A DNA stretch of 64,000 nucleotides from Musa acuminata AAA Group (taxonomy: Eukaryota; Streptophyta; Magnoliopsida; Zingiberales; Musaceae). The notes below the pieces were generated by a model. It had not been told where the DNA came from and made no database searches. It was given only the letters and a program-made list of their open reading frames with translations. The stretch lies in NCBI RefSeq assembly GCF_036884655.1, contig NC_088357.1, forward strand, positions 11,621,001 to 11,685,000, given 5' to 3'. Of this stretch, positions 50,156 through 63,675 are shown piece by piece (position 1 is the first letter of the stretch; every line of letters begins with the position of its first letter). Position numbers and translations under genes: made by a program.

Positions 50156-52243
50156 TTATACAGCAGATAAGTATTTTGAGTAAGTATTAGAACTTATAAT
50201 TTCTTCTAATTTCCAAGCCTCTCATGACATTTTATTAATCCTGTTTGTCAATAACGAAATTTAGTGCAAATGTGAGGATTTAAGACTTTGAGGGAAAATT
50301 ATTGATTATTTAACACATCAAATATAGATCAAACAACCAAAACCGAATATTAGAATGTTTTCATAAGAACTTATTAAATCCATAATAATATACATGAAAT
50401 CTTGTAATAATTATGAAACATATTACTGTGAAAGCATACCTGATGAATCCATCAGAGAATTTTGGTTTAATTGATGAATTAGTCTTCCAAATACAAGTAT
50501 CTATAAGAACCCTTTTGTTTCTCTAAAAATTGATACTACAACCGGGGACTATAACCTTATTTATAGAAATACCCCAAGATGATTCATATTCCTAACTTGT
50601 CTCATCATCAAGTTAGAAATGTAATTGATGATATTCATATAATTAATTTTTATAATAATTATACCCCTTAGCCAAATAACTTTATTTTAATTAGATTAAT
50701 TTAATTATGGCTAATAAAAATAATGACTTAATACATTTAATTATACATATGTGACCCTTAAAATTCTAACAATCTCCCACATATGTATCCTTATAAATAT
50801 GCTATACTTTATGAGCTCAAAACTATAGTCATTATTAAATAGAATATACAAAATAATTTTGTCTATTGGTCATATTAGTATAGGACCAAAGAAGTCTTCA
50901 CTATATCTAAACTCATCACTGATCACTAATATTAACATAACCAAATGATATAGATCAATTATGAAATGTGTAGCATGAAAATTACATGAATGTGATATGT
51001 ATATGTCAATTTTCAATTGGTCCAACTTTATTTTATAAGATTATTAATTACTTTAATAGCCATAATGTACAAAGTATAATAAATTGAAATTTTATTTTTG
51101 ATCAGAAAATATTTATATAAATATAGAATCTGGTATGGAACATACAAAAAACATATGATAAACTCACACTAAACTAAAGTTTTCTCAAATTCTAATATAC
51201 CTATATAAGTAGTATGTTAATGAAAGACCTTGGGTGGTACACCTTTTGTGAGAGGATATACCATTATAAAGTTTGTTCACATGTGTTCTATGTAAATTTA
51301 TCTTTTTTTACCCTTTCTTTCATAAAATACAAAAGAAAAATAAAAATATTGTATGAATATTTAAGACTATAACCAACTAAAAGTGAAGTTCACAACCTAC
51401 GTTGCCCTTTATATCTGTGTCTAAATTAAATTTTTATAATTTGGATGATTAAAACCACATGATGGAATAAAAGATCTCTTTATTTAAATAAAAAATAAAT
51501 CAATAAATAGATTATGAAACCCATTTATTTAAAGATAAAGTTTTTGAACATATTAACATTAAAATAGACAAATAAAAGAAGCTTACCGCACCATACAAGT
51601 TCAACTAATTTCCAAGAGCCATGATGACTAATGGTAAACTATAAAAGTCTATTCGAAATTTTTTTTTATTGTCTTAAACTTTAGTTGTTTAATTGTAAGG
51701 ACATAAAGAATTCGAATCCCACTATATGCACGATGGATGACTGAGGTGATCGATCACAAAGAAAAACCTAATGAGCATATCAAACAGAAGGCATGATAGG
51801 ATAGCAAAAGAAACAAAGCATATAAAAAAAATATAATAATAATAATTTCCAAAGTAGAATGGAAAAAAGGAATTATCGAATTGGGAGTGATTGATGAGGG
51901 ATCGCTTTACCTTCTAGTGAGGAAGTGAAATTCTCGATGCGAACTCAACCAATTCCTCGAGTCTAATACAAGGTGGATATGTATGGGACAAAATTAGGGG
52001 ACGGCTAGGGCTAGGGAAAGAGGATCGGGGAGCCAAATGGGGTCTGAAAGGGTACTACATTTCCCGAGTTATATACTCAAAAGGGAGCGTGGTCATAAGG
52101 ATTTGAATCATGCCATATGGATTTAGATTAGGATTTCAAGTGATCTAACGGCTCCTGATAGGAGCCCCTTGAGTAGCCATTAAGTATTCATCTAATTGCG
52201 ACTTTTTCACGTTACTGTCTGCCTCGAAGGGTCTCGGAAAAGG
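50156..52243 (-). repeat. Array unit 1 (2,088 bp)
   Basis: Leftmost unit. Homology starts at TTATACAGCAGATAAG, so it begins with the inferred LTR end. The LTR start lies at about 50,771. The copia RNase H tail is present but decayed. The boundary block TGTTGG found in other units is changed to TATTGA near 50,309. Confidence 0.75.
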
Positions 52244-54392
52244 TTACACAGTAGGTAAGTGTTTTGAGTAAGTATTAGAAGTTATAATTTCTTCTAATTT
52301 CGTAGCCTCTTATGGCATTTTATTAAACTTGTATCTCAATAATGAAATTTAGTAGCAAATGTGAGGGAGGGAAAATTGTTGGTTATTCAATACATCAAAT
52401 ATAGATCAAACATGTTTTATAGAACTAAAACCGAATCTCAAAATATTTTTATAAAAACTTATTAAATCCATAATAATATACATGAAATTCTAAAATAATT
52501 ATGAAATATATTAACATGAAAGCATACTTAATGAATCTATTAGAGTATTTTGGTTTAATTAGTGAATTAGCCTTCCAATTGCAAGTATCTCTAAGAACCC
52601 TTTTATTTCACTTTGACAGATGAAGAGAAATTTAAAAATTGATACTGCAATCGGGGACTATAACCCTATTTATAGAAATGCCCCAAGATGTTTCATATTC
52701 CTAACTTATCTCAATATTAAGTGAAGATATTTCGTATTTCTAACTTGTCTTGTCATCAAGTTAGAAATATAACTGATGATATTTACATAATTAATTTTTA
52801 TAATAATTATGCCCCTTAGCTAAATAACTTTATTTTAATTAGATCACTTTAATTTTAACTAATCAAAATAATGACTTAATACATTTAATTATCCATATTG
52901 ACCCTTAAAATTATAATAATCTCTCACCGTGTCATATATGTATCATTATAAATATGCTATACTTTATGAGCTCAAAACTATTATCATTATTAAACAGGAC
53001 ATACAAAGCAATCTCATATAATGACCATATTAGTATAGGACCAATCCTCATTATATCAATCATAGCTAAACTCATAATCACTAATATTAACATAACCAGA
53101 TGAAATAGATTAATTTTGAAATATGTAGCTTGAAAATTACATGAATGTGATCTATATATGTCAATTTTCAACTGGTCCAACTTTATCTTTATGAGATCAT
53201 TAATAACTTTAATAACCATAACGTATAAAGTATAATAAATTTTATTTCTAATCTGAAAATATCTATACAAATATAGAATACTCCCACTAAACTGAAGTTA
53301 CCTCAAATTCTAATATACCCATATAAGCAATATACTCATGAAAGACCTTGGGTGATACGCCTTTTCTGAGAGGATCTGCTAACATAAAGTTTATTCCTAA
53401 GTGTTGTATGAAAATTTGTTTACTATTATCTTTTCTTTCACGAAAGAAAAAAAATCATAATGCAGCAAAATAATTAGAACGAAAACATTGTATGAATAGT
53501 TAAGACTACAACCAACTAAATGTGAAGTTCACAACCTATATTGTCATTTATATCCTTGTTTAAATTAAATTTTTCATAATTTGGGCGATAAAAACCACAT
53601 GATGGAATAAAAAATCTCTTTTATTTAAATAAAAAAAACCAATGAATAGATTATGAAACTTATTTATTTAAAGATAAATTTTCTGACTATATTAACATAA
53701 AATAGATAAATAAAAGAAGTTTACAGTATTATAGAAGTTCAACTAATTTCCAAGAGCCATGATGACTAATGGTAAATCATAAAAGTCTATTCGAATTTTT
53801 TTTTATTGTCTTAAACTTTAGTTGTTTAATTCTAAGGACATAAAGAATTCGAATCTCACTATATGCACGATGGATGACTAAGATGACCGATCATAAAGAA
53901 AAACCTGATGAGCATATCAAACAAAAGGCATGATAGGATAGCAAAAGAAACAAAGCATACCAAAAAATGTAATAATAACCATTTCTAGAACAGAATGGAA
54001 AGAAGGAATTATCGAATCGGGAGTGATTGATGAGGGATCGCTTTTCTTTCTGGTAAGGAAGTAAAATTCTCAATGTGACCTCGGCCAATTCCTCGAGTCT
54101 AATACAAGGCAAATATGTATGAGACGGAATTGGTGGATGGGTAAGGCTTCGAGTGGGGCTACGGAAAGAGGACCGGGGAGGCGAACGGGGTCTGAAAGGG
54201 TACCATACTTCTCGAGTCACACGCCCAAAAGAGGGAGTGGTCACAAGGATCTAAATCATTCCATGTGGACTAAGATTAGGATCGCAAGTGATCCAATGAC
54301 TCCTGATGGGAGCCTCTTGAGTATCTATTAAGTGTTCACTTATTTGCAACTTTCCCACATTACCGATTGACCTCAATGGGTCCCCAAAAGGG
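52244..54392 (-). repeat. Array unit 2 (2,149 bp)
   Basis: LTR start near 52,919. The TATA box on the minus strand, CTATAAATAG, is at 52666-52675. An extra copy of the GATATTTC/TTAGAAATA block near 52,720-52,770 lengthens the leader. Its right-hand half resembles the matching part of unit 4 (58,3xx-58,740) more than its direct neighbours. Confidence 0.75.
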
Positions 54393-56551
54393 TTACACAA
54401 TAGGTAAGTATTTTGAGTGAGTATTAGCAAGGCTTAGCAAGGCATTTTATTAAACCTGTTTATTAATAACGAAATTTAGTAGCAAATATGAGGATTAGCA
54501 AGGCTTTAAGGGAAATTTGTTGGTTATTTAACAAATCAAATATAGATCGATTAGGTTTTATAGAACCAAAACCGAATCTTAGAATATTTCCATAAAAACT
54601 TATTAAATCTATAATAATATATATGAAATCCTATAACAATTATGAAACATATTAACGTGGAAGTGTACTTAATGAATCTATCAAAGTATTTTAGTTTAAT
54701 TAGTGAATTAGCCTTCCAATTACAAGTATCTCTAAGAACCCTTTTGTTTTTCTTTCACAAGTGAAGAGAAATATGAAAATTGATACTATAATTGGGGACT
54801 ATAACCCTATTGATAGAAATGTCTTAGGATGTTTCATATTCGTAACTTATCTCGTAATCGACTTGGGATGTTTCATATTCTTAACTTGTCTTGTCATCAA
54901 GTTAGAAATATAACTAATGGTATTCATAAAATTAATTTTTATAATAATTATGCCCCTTATCCAAATAACTTTATTTTAATTAAATCACTTTAATTTTGGC
55001 TAATCAAAATGATGACTTAACATATTTCTTAAAATTCTAACAATCTCCCACTATATCACATATGTATCCTTATAAATATGCTATACTTAATGAGCTCATA
55101 ACTATAGTCATTATTAAATAGGACATACAAAACAATCTCGTCCATTGGTCATATTAGTATAAGACCAAAGTGGTCTTCATTATATCAATCATAGCTAAAC
55201 TAATCAATGATCACTAATATTGACATAACTAAATCACAAATCAATTATGAAATGGGTAGTATAAAAATTACATAAATATGATATACACATGTCAATTTTC
55301 AATTTGTCTAACTTTATCTTTATGAGATCATTAATAACTTTAATTATCATAATTTACTAAAACTTTATTTCTGATAAAAAAATATCTATACAAATATAGA
55401 ATCTGATGTAGAACATATATCAAACATATGACAGACTCTCACTAAACTGAAGTTTCCTCAAATTCTAATATATCGATATGAGTAGCATGCTAATGAAAGA
55501 CCTTTGGTGGTACATATTCTATGAGAGAATACACCAATATTAATTTTGTTCCTAAGTGTTATGTGGAAATTTCTTTATTTTGTATCCTTTCTTTCATGAA
55601 AGAAAAAAAATCATAATTCATCAAAATATTAGAACAAAAACATTATATGAATAGTTAAGACTATAAAAAACTAAAAGTGAAGTTCACAACCTACATTGTC
55701 CTTTATATCATTATCTAAATTAAAATTTTCTTAATTTGGACGATAAAAACCACGTGATGGAATAAAAAATCTTTGTTATTTAAATAAAAAATAAACCAAT
55801 GAACAGATTATGAAACTCATTTATTCAAAGATAAAGTTTATGAACAAATTAATGCTAAAATAGACAAATAAAAGATGCTTACGACATTATAGAAGTTCAA
55901 CCAATTTCCAAGAGCCATGATGACTAATGGTAAACCATAAAAGTCTATTCAGAAGTTTTTTTTATTGTCTTAAACTTTAGTTGTTTAATTCAAAGAATCT
56001 CAAGAATTCGAATCCCACTATATACATGATGGATGACTCAGGTGACCATTCACAAAGAAAAACCCGATGAGCATATCAAACAGAAGGCATGATAGGATAG
56101 TAAAAGAAACAAAACATATCCAAAAATGCAATAATAACAATTTTCAGAGCAGATTGGAAGGAAGGAATTATCGATTCGCGAGTGATTGATGAGGGATCGC
56201 TTTACCTTTCGGTGAGGAAGTGAAATTCTTGATGCGATCTTGACCAATTCCTCAAGTCTAATACAATGTGAATATGTATGGAACGGAATTGGGGGACGGG
56301 TAGAGGTTTGAGCGGGGCTGGGGAAAGAGGTCTGGGGAGGTGAATGGGGTCTGAAAGAGTACCGCGCTTCTTGAGTCAAGCCCCCAAAAGAGGGAGTGGT
56401 CACAAGGATCTGAATCGTGCCATGTGGACTAAGATTAGGATCTCAAGTGATTCGACGACTCTTGATAGGAGCCCCTTAAGTACCCATTAAGTATTCACTC
56501 ATTTGTGACTTTCTAGCATTATCGATTTGCCTCAATGGATCTTGGAAAAGG
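54393..56551 (-). repeat. Array unit 3 (2,159 bp)
   Basis: LTR start near 55,042. Near 54,425-54,450 a block is deleted and replaced by the doubled phrase AGCAAGGCTTAGCAAGGC. The left part shares AGGGAAATTTGTTGGTTATTTAACAAATC-type variants with unit 5 rather than with units 2 or 4. Confidence 0.75.
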
Positions 56552-58739
56552 TTACATAGTAGGTAAGTGTTTTGAGTAAGTATTAAAAGTTATAATTTCT
56601 TATAATTTCTAAGCCTCTCATGGCATTTTATCAAACCTATTTATCAATAACAAAATTTAGTAGCAAATGTGAGGATCAGTAAGGCTTTGAGGGAAAATTG
56701 TTGGTTATATAACACATTAAATATAGATCAAACATGTTTTACAAAACCAAAATCGAATCTTAGAATGTTTTCATAAAAACTTATTAAATCTATAATAATA
56801 TACATGAAATCCTACAACAATTATGAAATATATTAACACGAAAGCGTATTTGATGAATTCATCAGAGTATTTTGGTTTAATTGGTAAATTAGCCTTTCAA
56901 TTGCAAGTATCTCTAAGAACCATTTTATTTCTCTTTGACGGGTGAAGAGAAATCTAAAAATTGACACTATAATCGGGGACCATAATCCTATTTATAGAAA
57001 TGTCTTAGGATGTTTCATATTCCTAACTTGTCTCGTCATCAACTTAGGATGTTTTATATTCCTAACTTGTCTTGTCATCAAGTTAGAAATATAACTAATG
57101 GTATTCACATAATTAATTTTCATAATAATTATGCCCCTTAGCCAAATAACTTTATTTTAATTAGATCACTTTAATTTTGGCTAATCAAAATAATGACTTA
57201 ACACATTTAATTATATCCTTAAAATTCTAATAATCTCCCATTATGTCACATATGTATCCTTATAAATATGCTATACTTAATGAGCTCAAAATTATAGTCA
57301 TTATTAAACAGGACATACAAAACAATCTCGTCCATTAACCATATTAGTATAAGGCCATAGTGGTCTTCATTATATCAATCATAATTAAACTAATCAACGA
57401 TCACTAATATTAATATAACTAAATGATAGATCAATTATGAAATGCGAAACATAAAAATTACATGAATGTGATATTCACATGTCAATTTTCAATTTATCTA
57501 ACTTTATCTTTATCAGATCATTAATAACTTTAATTATCATAATGTACTAAAACTTTATTTCTGATAAAAAATTATCTATACAAATATAGAATCTGATGTA
57601 GAACATACAACAAACATATGATAGACTCCCACTAAACTAAAGTTTCCTCAAATTTTAATATACCGATTTGAGTAGTATGCTAATTAAAGACCTTGGGTGG
57701 TATATTCTGTTAGAGAATACACCAATATAAAGTTTGTTCCTAAGTGATATGTCAAAATTTCTCTATTTTGTATCCTTTTTTTCATGAAAGAAAAAAAACC
57801 ATAATTCATCAAAATATTAGAACAAAAACATTGTATGAATAGTTAAGACTATAACCAACTAAAAGTGAAGTTCACAACCTACATTGTCCTTTATATCCTT
57901 ATCTAAATTAAATTTTTCTTAATTTGGATGATAAAAACCACGTGATGGAATAAAAAATCTTTGTTATTTAAATAAAAAATAAACCAATGAATAGATTATG
58001 AAACTCATTTATTTAAAGATAAAGTTTCTGAACAAATTAACGCTAAAATAGACAAATAAAAGACGCTTATGACATTATAGAAGTTCAACCAATTTCGAAG
58101 AGCCATGATGACTAATGGTAAACCATAAAAGTCTATTCAGAAGTTTTTTTTATTGTCTTAAACTTTAGTTGTTTAATTCTAAGGACATAAAGAATTCGAA
58201 TCCCACTATCTGCACGATGGATGACTAAGATGACCGATCACAAAGAAAAACCTAATGAGTATATCAAACAAAAGGCATGATAGGATAGCAAAAGAAACAA
58301 AGCATACCAAAAAATGTAATAATAACCATTTCTAGAACAGAATGGAAAGAATGAATTATCGAATCAGGAGTGATCGATGAGGGATCACTTTACCTTATGG
58401 TAAGGAAGTAAAATTCTCGATGCGACCTCGGCCAATTCCTCGAGTCTAATACAAGGCAAATATGTATGAGACGGAATTAGGGGATGGGTAGGGCTTCGAG
58501 TGGGGCTAGGGAAAGAGGACCGGGGAGGCGAACGGGATCTGAAAGGGTACCGTACTTCTCGAGTTGCACGCTTAAAAGAGGGAGTGGTCACAAGGATCCG
58601 AATCATTATATGTGGACAAAGATTAGGATCACAAGTAATCCGACGGCTCCTGATGAGAGCCTCTTGAGTACCTATTAAGTATTCACCCATTTGCGACTTT
58701 CCCACATTACCGATTGACCTCGATGGGTCCCCAAAAGGG
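56552..58739 (-). repeat. Array unit 4 (2,188 bp)
   Basis: Longest unit. LTR start near 57,232. Its right-hand third (about 58,140-58,739) closely matches that of unit 2, including CCCCAAAAGGGTTACACAAT at the border, which other borders lack. Confidence 0.75.
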
Positions 58740-60901
58740 TTACACAATAGGTAAGTATTTTGAGTAAGTATTAGAAGTTATAATTTCTTATAATTTCCTA
58801 GCCTCTCATGGCATTTTATTAAACATGTTTATTAATAATGAAATTTAGTAGCAAATATGAGGATTAGCAAGGCTTTAAGGGAAATTTGTTGGTTATTTAA
58901 CAAATCAAATATAGATCAATCAGGTTTTATAGAACCAAAACCGAATCTTAGAATATTTTCATAAAAACTTATTAAATCTATAATAATATATATGAAATCC
59001 TACAACAATTATGAAACATATTAACGTGGAAGCGTACTTAATGAATCTATCAAAGTATTTTAGTTTAATTAGTGAATTAGCCTTCAAATTACAAGTATCT
59101 CTAAGAACCCTTTTGTTTTTTTTTCACAAGTGAAGAGAAATATGAAAATTGATACTATAATTGGGGACCATAACCCTATTTATAGAAATGCCTTAGGATG
59201 TTTCATATTCGTAACTTGTCTCGTAATCGACTTAGGATGTTTCATATTCCTAACTTGTCTTGTCATCAAGTTAGAAATATAACTAATAGTATTTACATAA
59301 TTAATTTTCATAATAATTATGCCCCTTAGCCAAATAACTTTATTTTAATTAAATCACTTTAATTTTGGTTAATCAAAATAATGACTTAACATATTTAATT
59401 ATACATGTGCGACCCTTAAAATTATAATAATATTCCTCTGGGTAACATATGTATCCTTATAAATGTGCTATACTTTATGAGTTCAAAATTATTATCATTA
59501 TTAAGCAAGACACACAAAAAATCTCGTCTATTGGCCACATTAGTATAGGACTAAAGCGGTCTTCGCTATAATAATCATAGCTAAATTCATCAATGATCAC
59601 TAATATTAACATAACCAAATGACATAGATTAATTATGAAATGTGTAGCATGAAAATTACATGAATATAATATGTACATGTCAATATTCAACTAGTCTAAC
59701 TTTATTTTTATGAGATCATTAATAACTTTAATAGTCATAATGTACAAAGTATAATAAACTGAAACTTTATTTCTGATCAGAAAATATCTATACAAATATA
59801 GAATCTGATATAGAATATATAACAAACATATAATAAACTCCTACTGAAGTTTTCTCAAATTCTAAAATACCATATGAGCAATATGCTCATGAAAGACCTT
59901 AGGTGGTATACCTTTTGTGAAAGTACATGCCAATATAAAGTTTATTCCTAAGTGTTCTATGGAAATTTATTTACTTTGTATCCTTTTTTCACAAAAGAGA
60001 AAAAAATCATAATGCAGCAAAATAATTAGAACGAAAACATTGTATGAATAGTTTAGACTATTGTATGTCCTCTAAATCCTTATCTAAATTAAATTTTTCA
60101 TAATTTAGATGATAAAAATCACATGATGGAATAAAAAAACTCTATTATTTAAATAAAAATAAACCAATAAATAGATTATGAAACTAATTTATTCAAATAT
60201 AAAGTTTCTGAACATATTAGTGCTAAAACAGACAAATAAAAGATGCTAATGGCATTATAAAAGTTCAACTAATTTCCAAGAGCCATGATGACTAATGATA
60301 AACCTTAAAAATCTCTTCAGAAACTTTTTTTATTATCTTAAACTTTAGTTGTTTAATTTTAATGACATTATGTGCATGATGGATGACAGAGGTGATCGAT
60401 TACAAAGAAAAATCTGATGAGCATATCAAACAAAAGGAATGATAGGATAGCAGAAGAAACAAAGCATATTAAAAAATACAATAATAACAATTTCCAGAGC
60501 ACATTGGAAGGAAGGAATTATCGAATTGTGAGTGATCGATGAGGGATCGCTTTACCTTCCGGTGAGGAAGTGAAATTCTCGATGCGACCTCGACCAATTC
60601 CTTGAGTCTAATACAATGCGAATATGTATGAGACGAAATTGGGGGACGGGTAGGGCTTCGAGTGGTGCTGGGGAAAGAGGACTAGGGAGGCGAACAAGAT
60701 CTAAAAGGGTACCGTGCTTCTCGAGTCATGCACCCAAAAGGGGGAGTGGTCAGAAGGATCTGAATCGTTCCACATGAACTGAAATTAGGATCTCAAGTGA
60801 TCCAATGGCTCCTGATGGGAGCCTCTTGAGTACCCATTAAGTATTCACCCATTTGTGACTTTCTCTTATTACCGATATGCCTCAATGGGTCCCGGAAAAG
60901 G
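58740..60901 (-). repeat. Array unit 5 (2,162 bp)
   Basis: Left part matches unit 3. LTR start near 59,431, where the purine tract is changed (CAGAGGAAT in place of GTGGGAGAT). A deletion near 60,055-60,065 removes about 35 bases present in the other units. Confidence 0.75.
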
Positions 60902-62999
60902 TTACACAGTACGTAAGTGTTTTGAGTAAGTATTAAAAGTTATAATTTCTTCTAATTTCCAAGCCTCTCATGGTATTTTATTAAACCTGTTTATCAATAA
61001 CGAAATTTAGTAGCAAATGTGAGGATCAGTAAGGCTTTAAGGGAAAATTGTTGGTTATTTAACACATCAAATATATATCAAACATATATTATAGAACCAA
61101 AACCGAATCTTACAATGTTTCCATAAAAACTTATTAAATCCATAATAATATATTTGAAATCCTATAATAATAATGAATCATATTAATATAGAAGCGATGA
61201 ATTCATCATAGTATTTTGTTTCTCTCTGAGAAATATGAAAATTGATACTACAAACGGGGACCATAATCCTATTTATAGAAATGCTCCAGGATGTTTCATA
61301 TTCCAAACTTGTCTTGTCATGATGTTTCATGTTCCTAACTTGTCTTGTTATTAAGTTGGAAATATAACTGATGGTATTCACATAATTAATTTTTATAATA
61401 ATGATGCCCCTTAGCCAAATAACTTCATTTTAATTTTGGCTAATCAAAATAATGATTTGATACATTTAATTATACATGTGTGACCCTTAAAATTCTAATA
61501 ATCTCCCACTGGGTCACATATATATTCTTATAAATGTGATATACTTTATGAGCTCAAAACTATTATCATTATTAAATAAGACATACAAAATCTATTCGCC
61601 ATATTAGTATATGACCAAAGCAGACTTCATTATATCAATCATAGCTAAACTCATTAATGATTATTAATATTAACATAACCAAATGACATAGATCAATTAT
61701 AAAATGTGTAGCATGAAAATTACAAATATTGAATACATGTCAATATTCAACTGGTCCAACTTTATTTTTATGAGATCATTAATAACTTTAATTACCATAA
61801 TATATAAAGTATAATAAATTAAAACTTTATTTCTGATAAAAAAATATCTATACAAATATAGAATCTGGTATAGAACATACAACAAACATACGACAAACTC
61901 TCACTAAACTAAGGTTTCGTAAAATTCTAATATACCCATATGAGCAGTATGCTCATGAAAGATCTTGGGCGGTTCACATTTTGTGAGAGGATATGTCAAC
62001 ATAAAGTTTGTTCCTAAGTATTTTATGAAAATTTGTCTACTTTGTACGCTTTCTTTCATAAAAGAAAAAAAACTATAATGTAGCACAATAGTTAGAATGA
62101 TAAAATCATTAAGACTATAACCAACTAAAAGTGAAGTTCACGATCTACATTGTCCTTTATATCCTTATTTAAATTAAATTTTTCATAATTTAGATGATAA
62201 AAACCACATGAGAGAATAAAATATCTCTGTTATTTAAATAAAAAATAAACCAATGAACATATTATGAAACTCATTTATTCAAAGATAAAGTTTTTGAACA
62301 TATTAAGACTAAAATAGACAAATAAAAGATGCTTTCGATATAATAGAAGTTTAACTAATTTCCAAGAGCCCATGATGACTAATGGTAAACCATAAAAGTC
62401 TATTCGGAATTTTTTTTTATTGTCTTAAACTTTAATTGTTTAATTCTAAGGACCTCAAAAATTCGAATCCCACTATATGCACGATGAATGACTCAAGTGA
62501 TCAATCACAAAGAAAAACCCGATGAGTATATCAAACAGAAGGTACGATAGGATAGCAAAAGAAACAAAGCATATCCAATAATGCAATAATAACAATTTCC
62601 AAAGCAAAGGAAGGAATTATCGAATTGGGAGTGATCAATGAGGGATCGCTTTACTTTCTGGTGAGGAAGTGAAATTCTCGATGTGACATCGGTCAATTCC
62701 TTAAGTCTAATACAAGGAGAATATATATGAGAACGAATTGGGGAATGGGTAGGGCTTGGAGCAGGTATGGAAAAAGAGGACCAAGGAGGCGAACAGGGTC
62801 TGAAAGGGTACTGCACTTCCCGAGTCATGCATCCAAAAGGGGAGTGGTCACAAGGATCTGAATCATGCCACGTGGACTAAGATTAGGATCTCAAGTGATC
62901 TGATGACTCCTGATCGGAACCCTTAGAGTACCCATTAAGTATTTACCCATTTGCGACTTTCTCGCATTATCAATTTGTCTCGATGGGTCCTAAAAAAGG
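60902..62999 (-). repeat. Array unit 6 (2,098 bp)
   Basis: LTR start near 61,502. Its RNase H tail is the clearest in the array: on the minus strand about 61,930-62,040 reads YLGTNFMLTYPLTK and IFHEHTAHMGILEF. A leader deletion near 61,200-61,215 shortens the LTR. Confidence 0.78.
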
Positions 63000-63150
63000 T
63001 TATACAGTAGATAAGTGTTTTGAGTAAGTATTAAAAGTTATAATTTCTTCTAATTTCCAAGCCTCTCATGCCCTTTTATCAAACCTGTTTAACAATAATG
63101 AATTTTATTAGCAAATGTGAGGATCAGTAAAGCTTTGAGGGAAATTTCTC
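63000..63150 (-). repeat. Truncated seventh copy at the right end of the array
   Basis: Only the first 150 bases of the repeat are present (TTATACAGTAGATAAGTG through GAGGATCAGTAAAGCTTTGA). Homology stops near 63,150, before the rest of the LTR, so the 5' end of the array has been cut off or replaced. Confidence 0.75.
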
Positions 63151-63675
63151 ATGTTACTTACAACTAAACTATAAATTTGAGATGCATAGTCAGAGGTATA
63201 AATGATTTGTGACAGACTTGAGATGCTATGACATCAAATTTTCAAATTTATTTTAAAAAAACTATCTTGGTAATTAAGGCACTTTGTACAATCAAAAGAT
63301 CAGGATTTGTCTCTTTGTAAACATTTAAAAGATCTTTTAAATGCTGATATGAAGATTCTAGTTTTCCTTTTTATCTGTTAATTACTGGATGAATTGTATG
63401 TTAAGTTGGATAGTGACAATTTGTGAAACAGTAACTATGACATTATATTTTCTGTGATGAATGACGTAAAAATATAAATAAAGGGGATCATAACATAAAT
63501 CAAGTAATAAAGAGAACAAACTAGAGGATCAAGCAGACATGAAGGAACACACTTTATTGTTTGGATGAATCAATCAAAGGAACGATGGCTTCATGAGTTC
63601 CGAAAGGGAATTAAACACACTTATCATGGATGCAGAAACTTAGACGCACGCGAATCCTCACTTCACTACTGGCAC
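63151..63675. other. Spacer / 3' UTR of the right-edge gene
   Basis: AT-rich. The part next to 63,676 is expected to hold the 3' UTR of the minus-strand gene to its right. Nothing else is recognised. Confidence 0.4.

Larger units (their letters stand above)
50156..63150 (-). mobile_element. Tandem array of truncated copia-type LTR elements (six units plus a partial seventh)
   Basis: The segment beginning TTACACAGTAGGTAAGTGTT recurs at 50156, 52244, 54393, 56552, 58740, 60902 and 63000, giving periods of 2088, 2149, 2159, 2188, 2162 and 2098 bp. On the minus strand each unit reads: LTR start TGTTAGAATTTTAAGG directly after a purine tract GTGGGAGAT (near 50771, 52919, 55042, 57232, 59431, 61502); a TATA box CTATAAATAG; a leader with a promoter-like block and splice-like sites; and near the end a copia RNase H tail (for example NFMLADPLRKGVSPKVFHEY near 53,340-53,410). 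I infer an internally deleted, non-autonomous copia element whose neighbours share one LTR, LTR-int-LTR-int, as made by unequal recombination. The terminal CA of the LTR and a primer site were not located with certainty. Confidence 0.8.

Noticed and set aside
53891..54244. A 117-120 residue minus-strand frame (REV.YPFRPRSPPRSSF type) conserved in four array units (also 56050-56403, 58385-58747, 62505-62828)
   Set aside because: The frames open from GTG or TTG, not ATG, cross a splice-like donor and end in T-rich intron-like sequence. Their conservation is explained by the recent origin of the repeat units, so they are not called as genes.
58196..58215. TTCGAATCCCAC in each array unit, resembling a tRNA T-arm 3' half
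   Set aside because: No acceptor stem, anticodon arm or 5' half could be found around it, so neither a tRNA gene nor a firm primer site is called.
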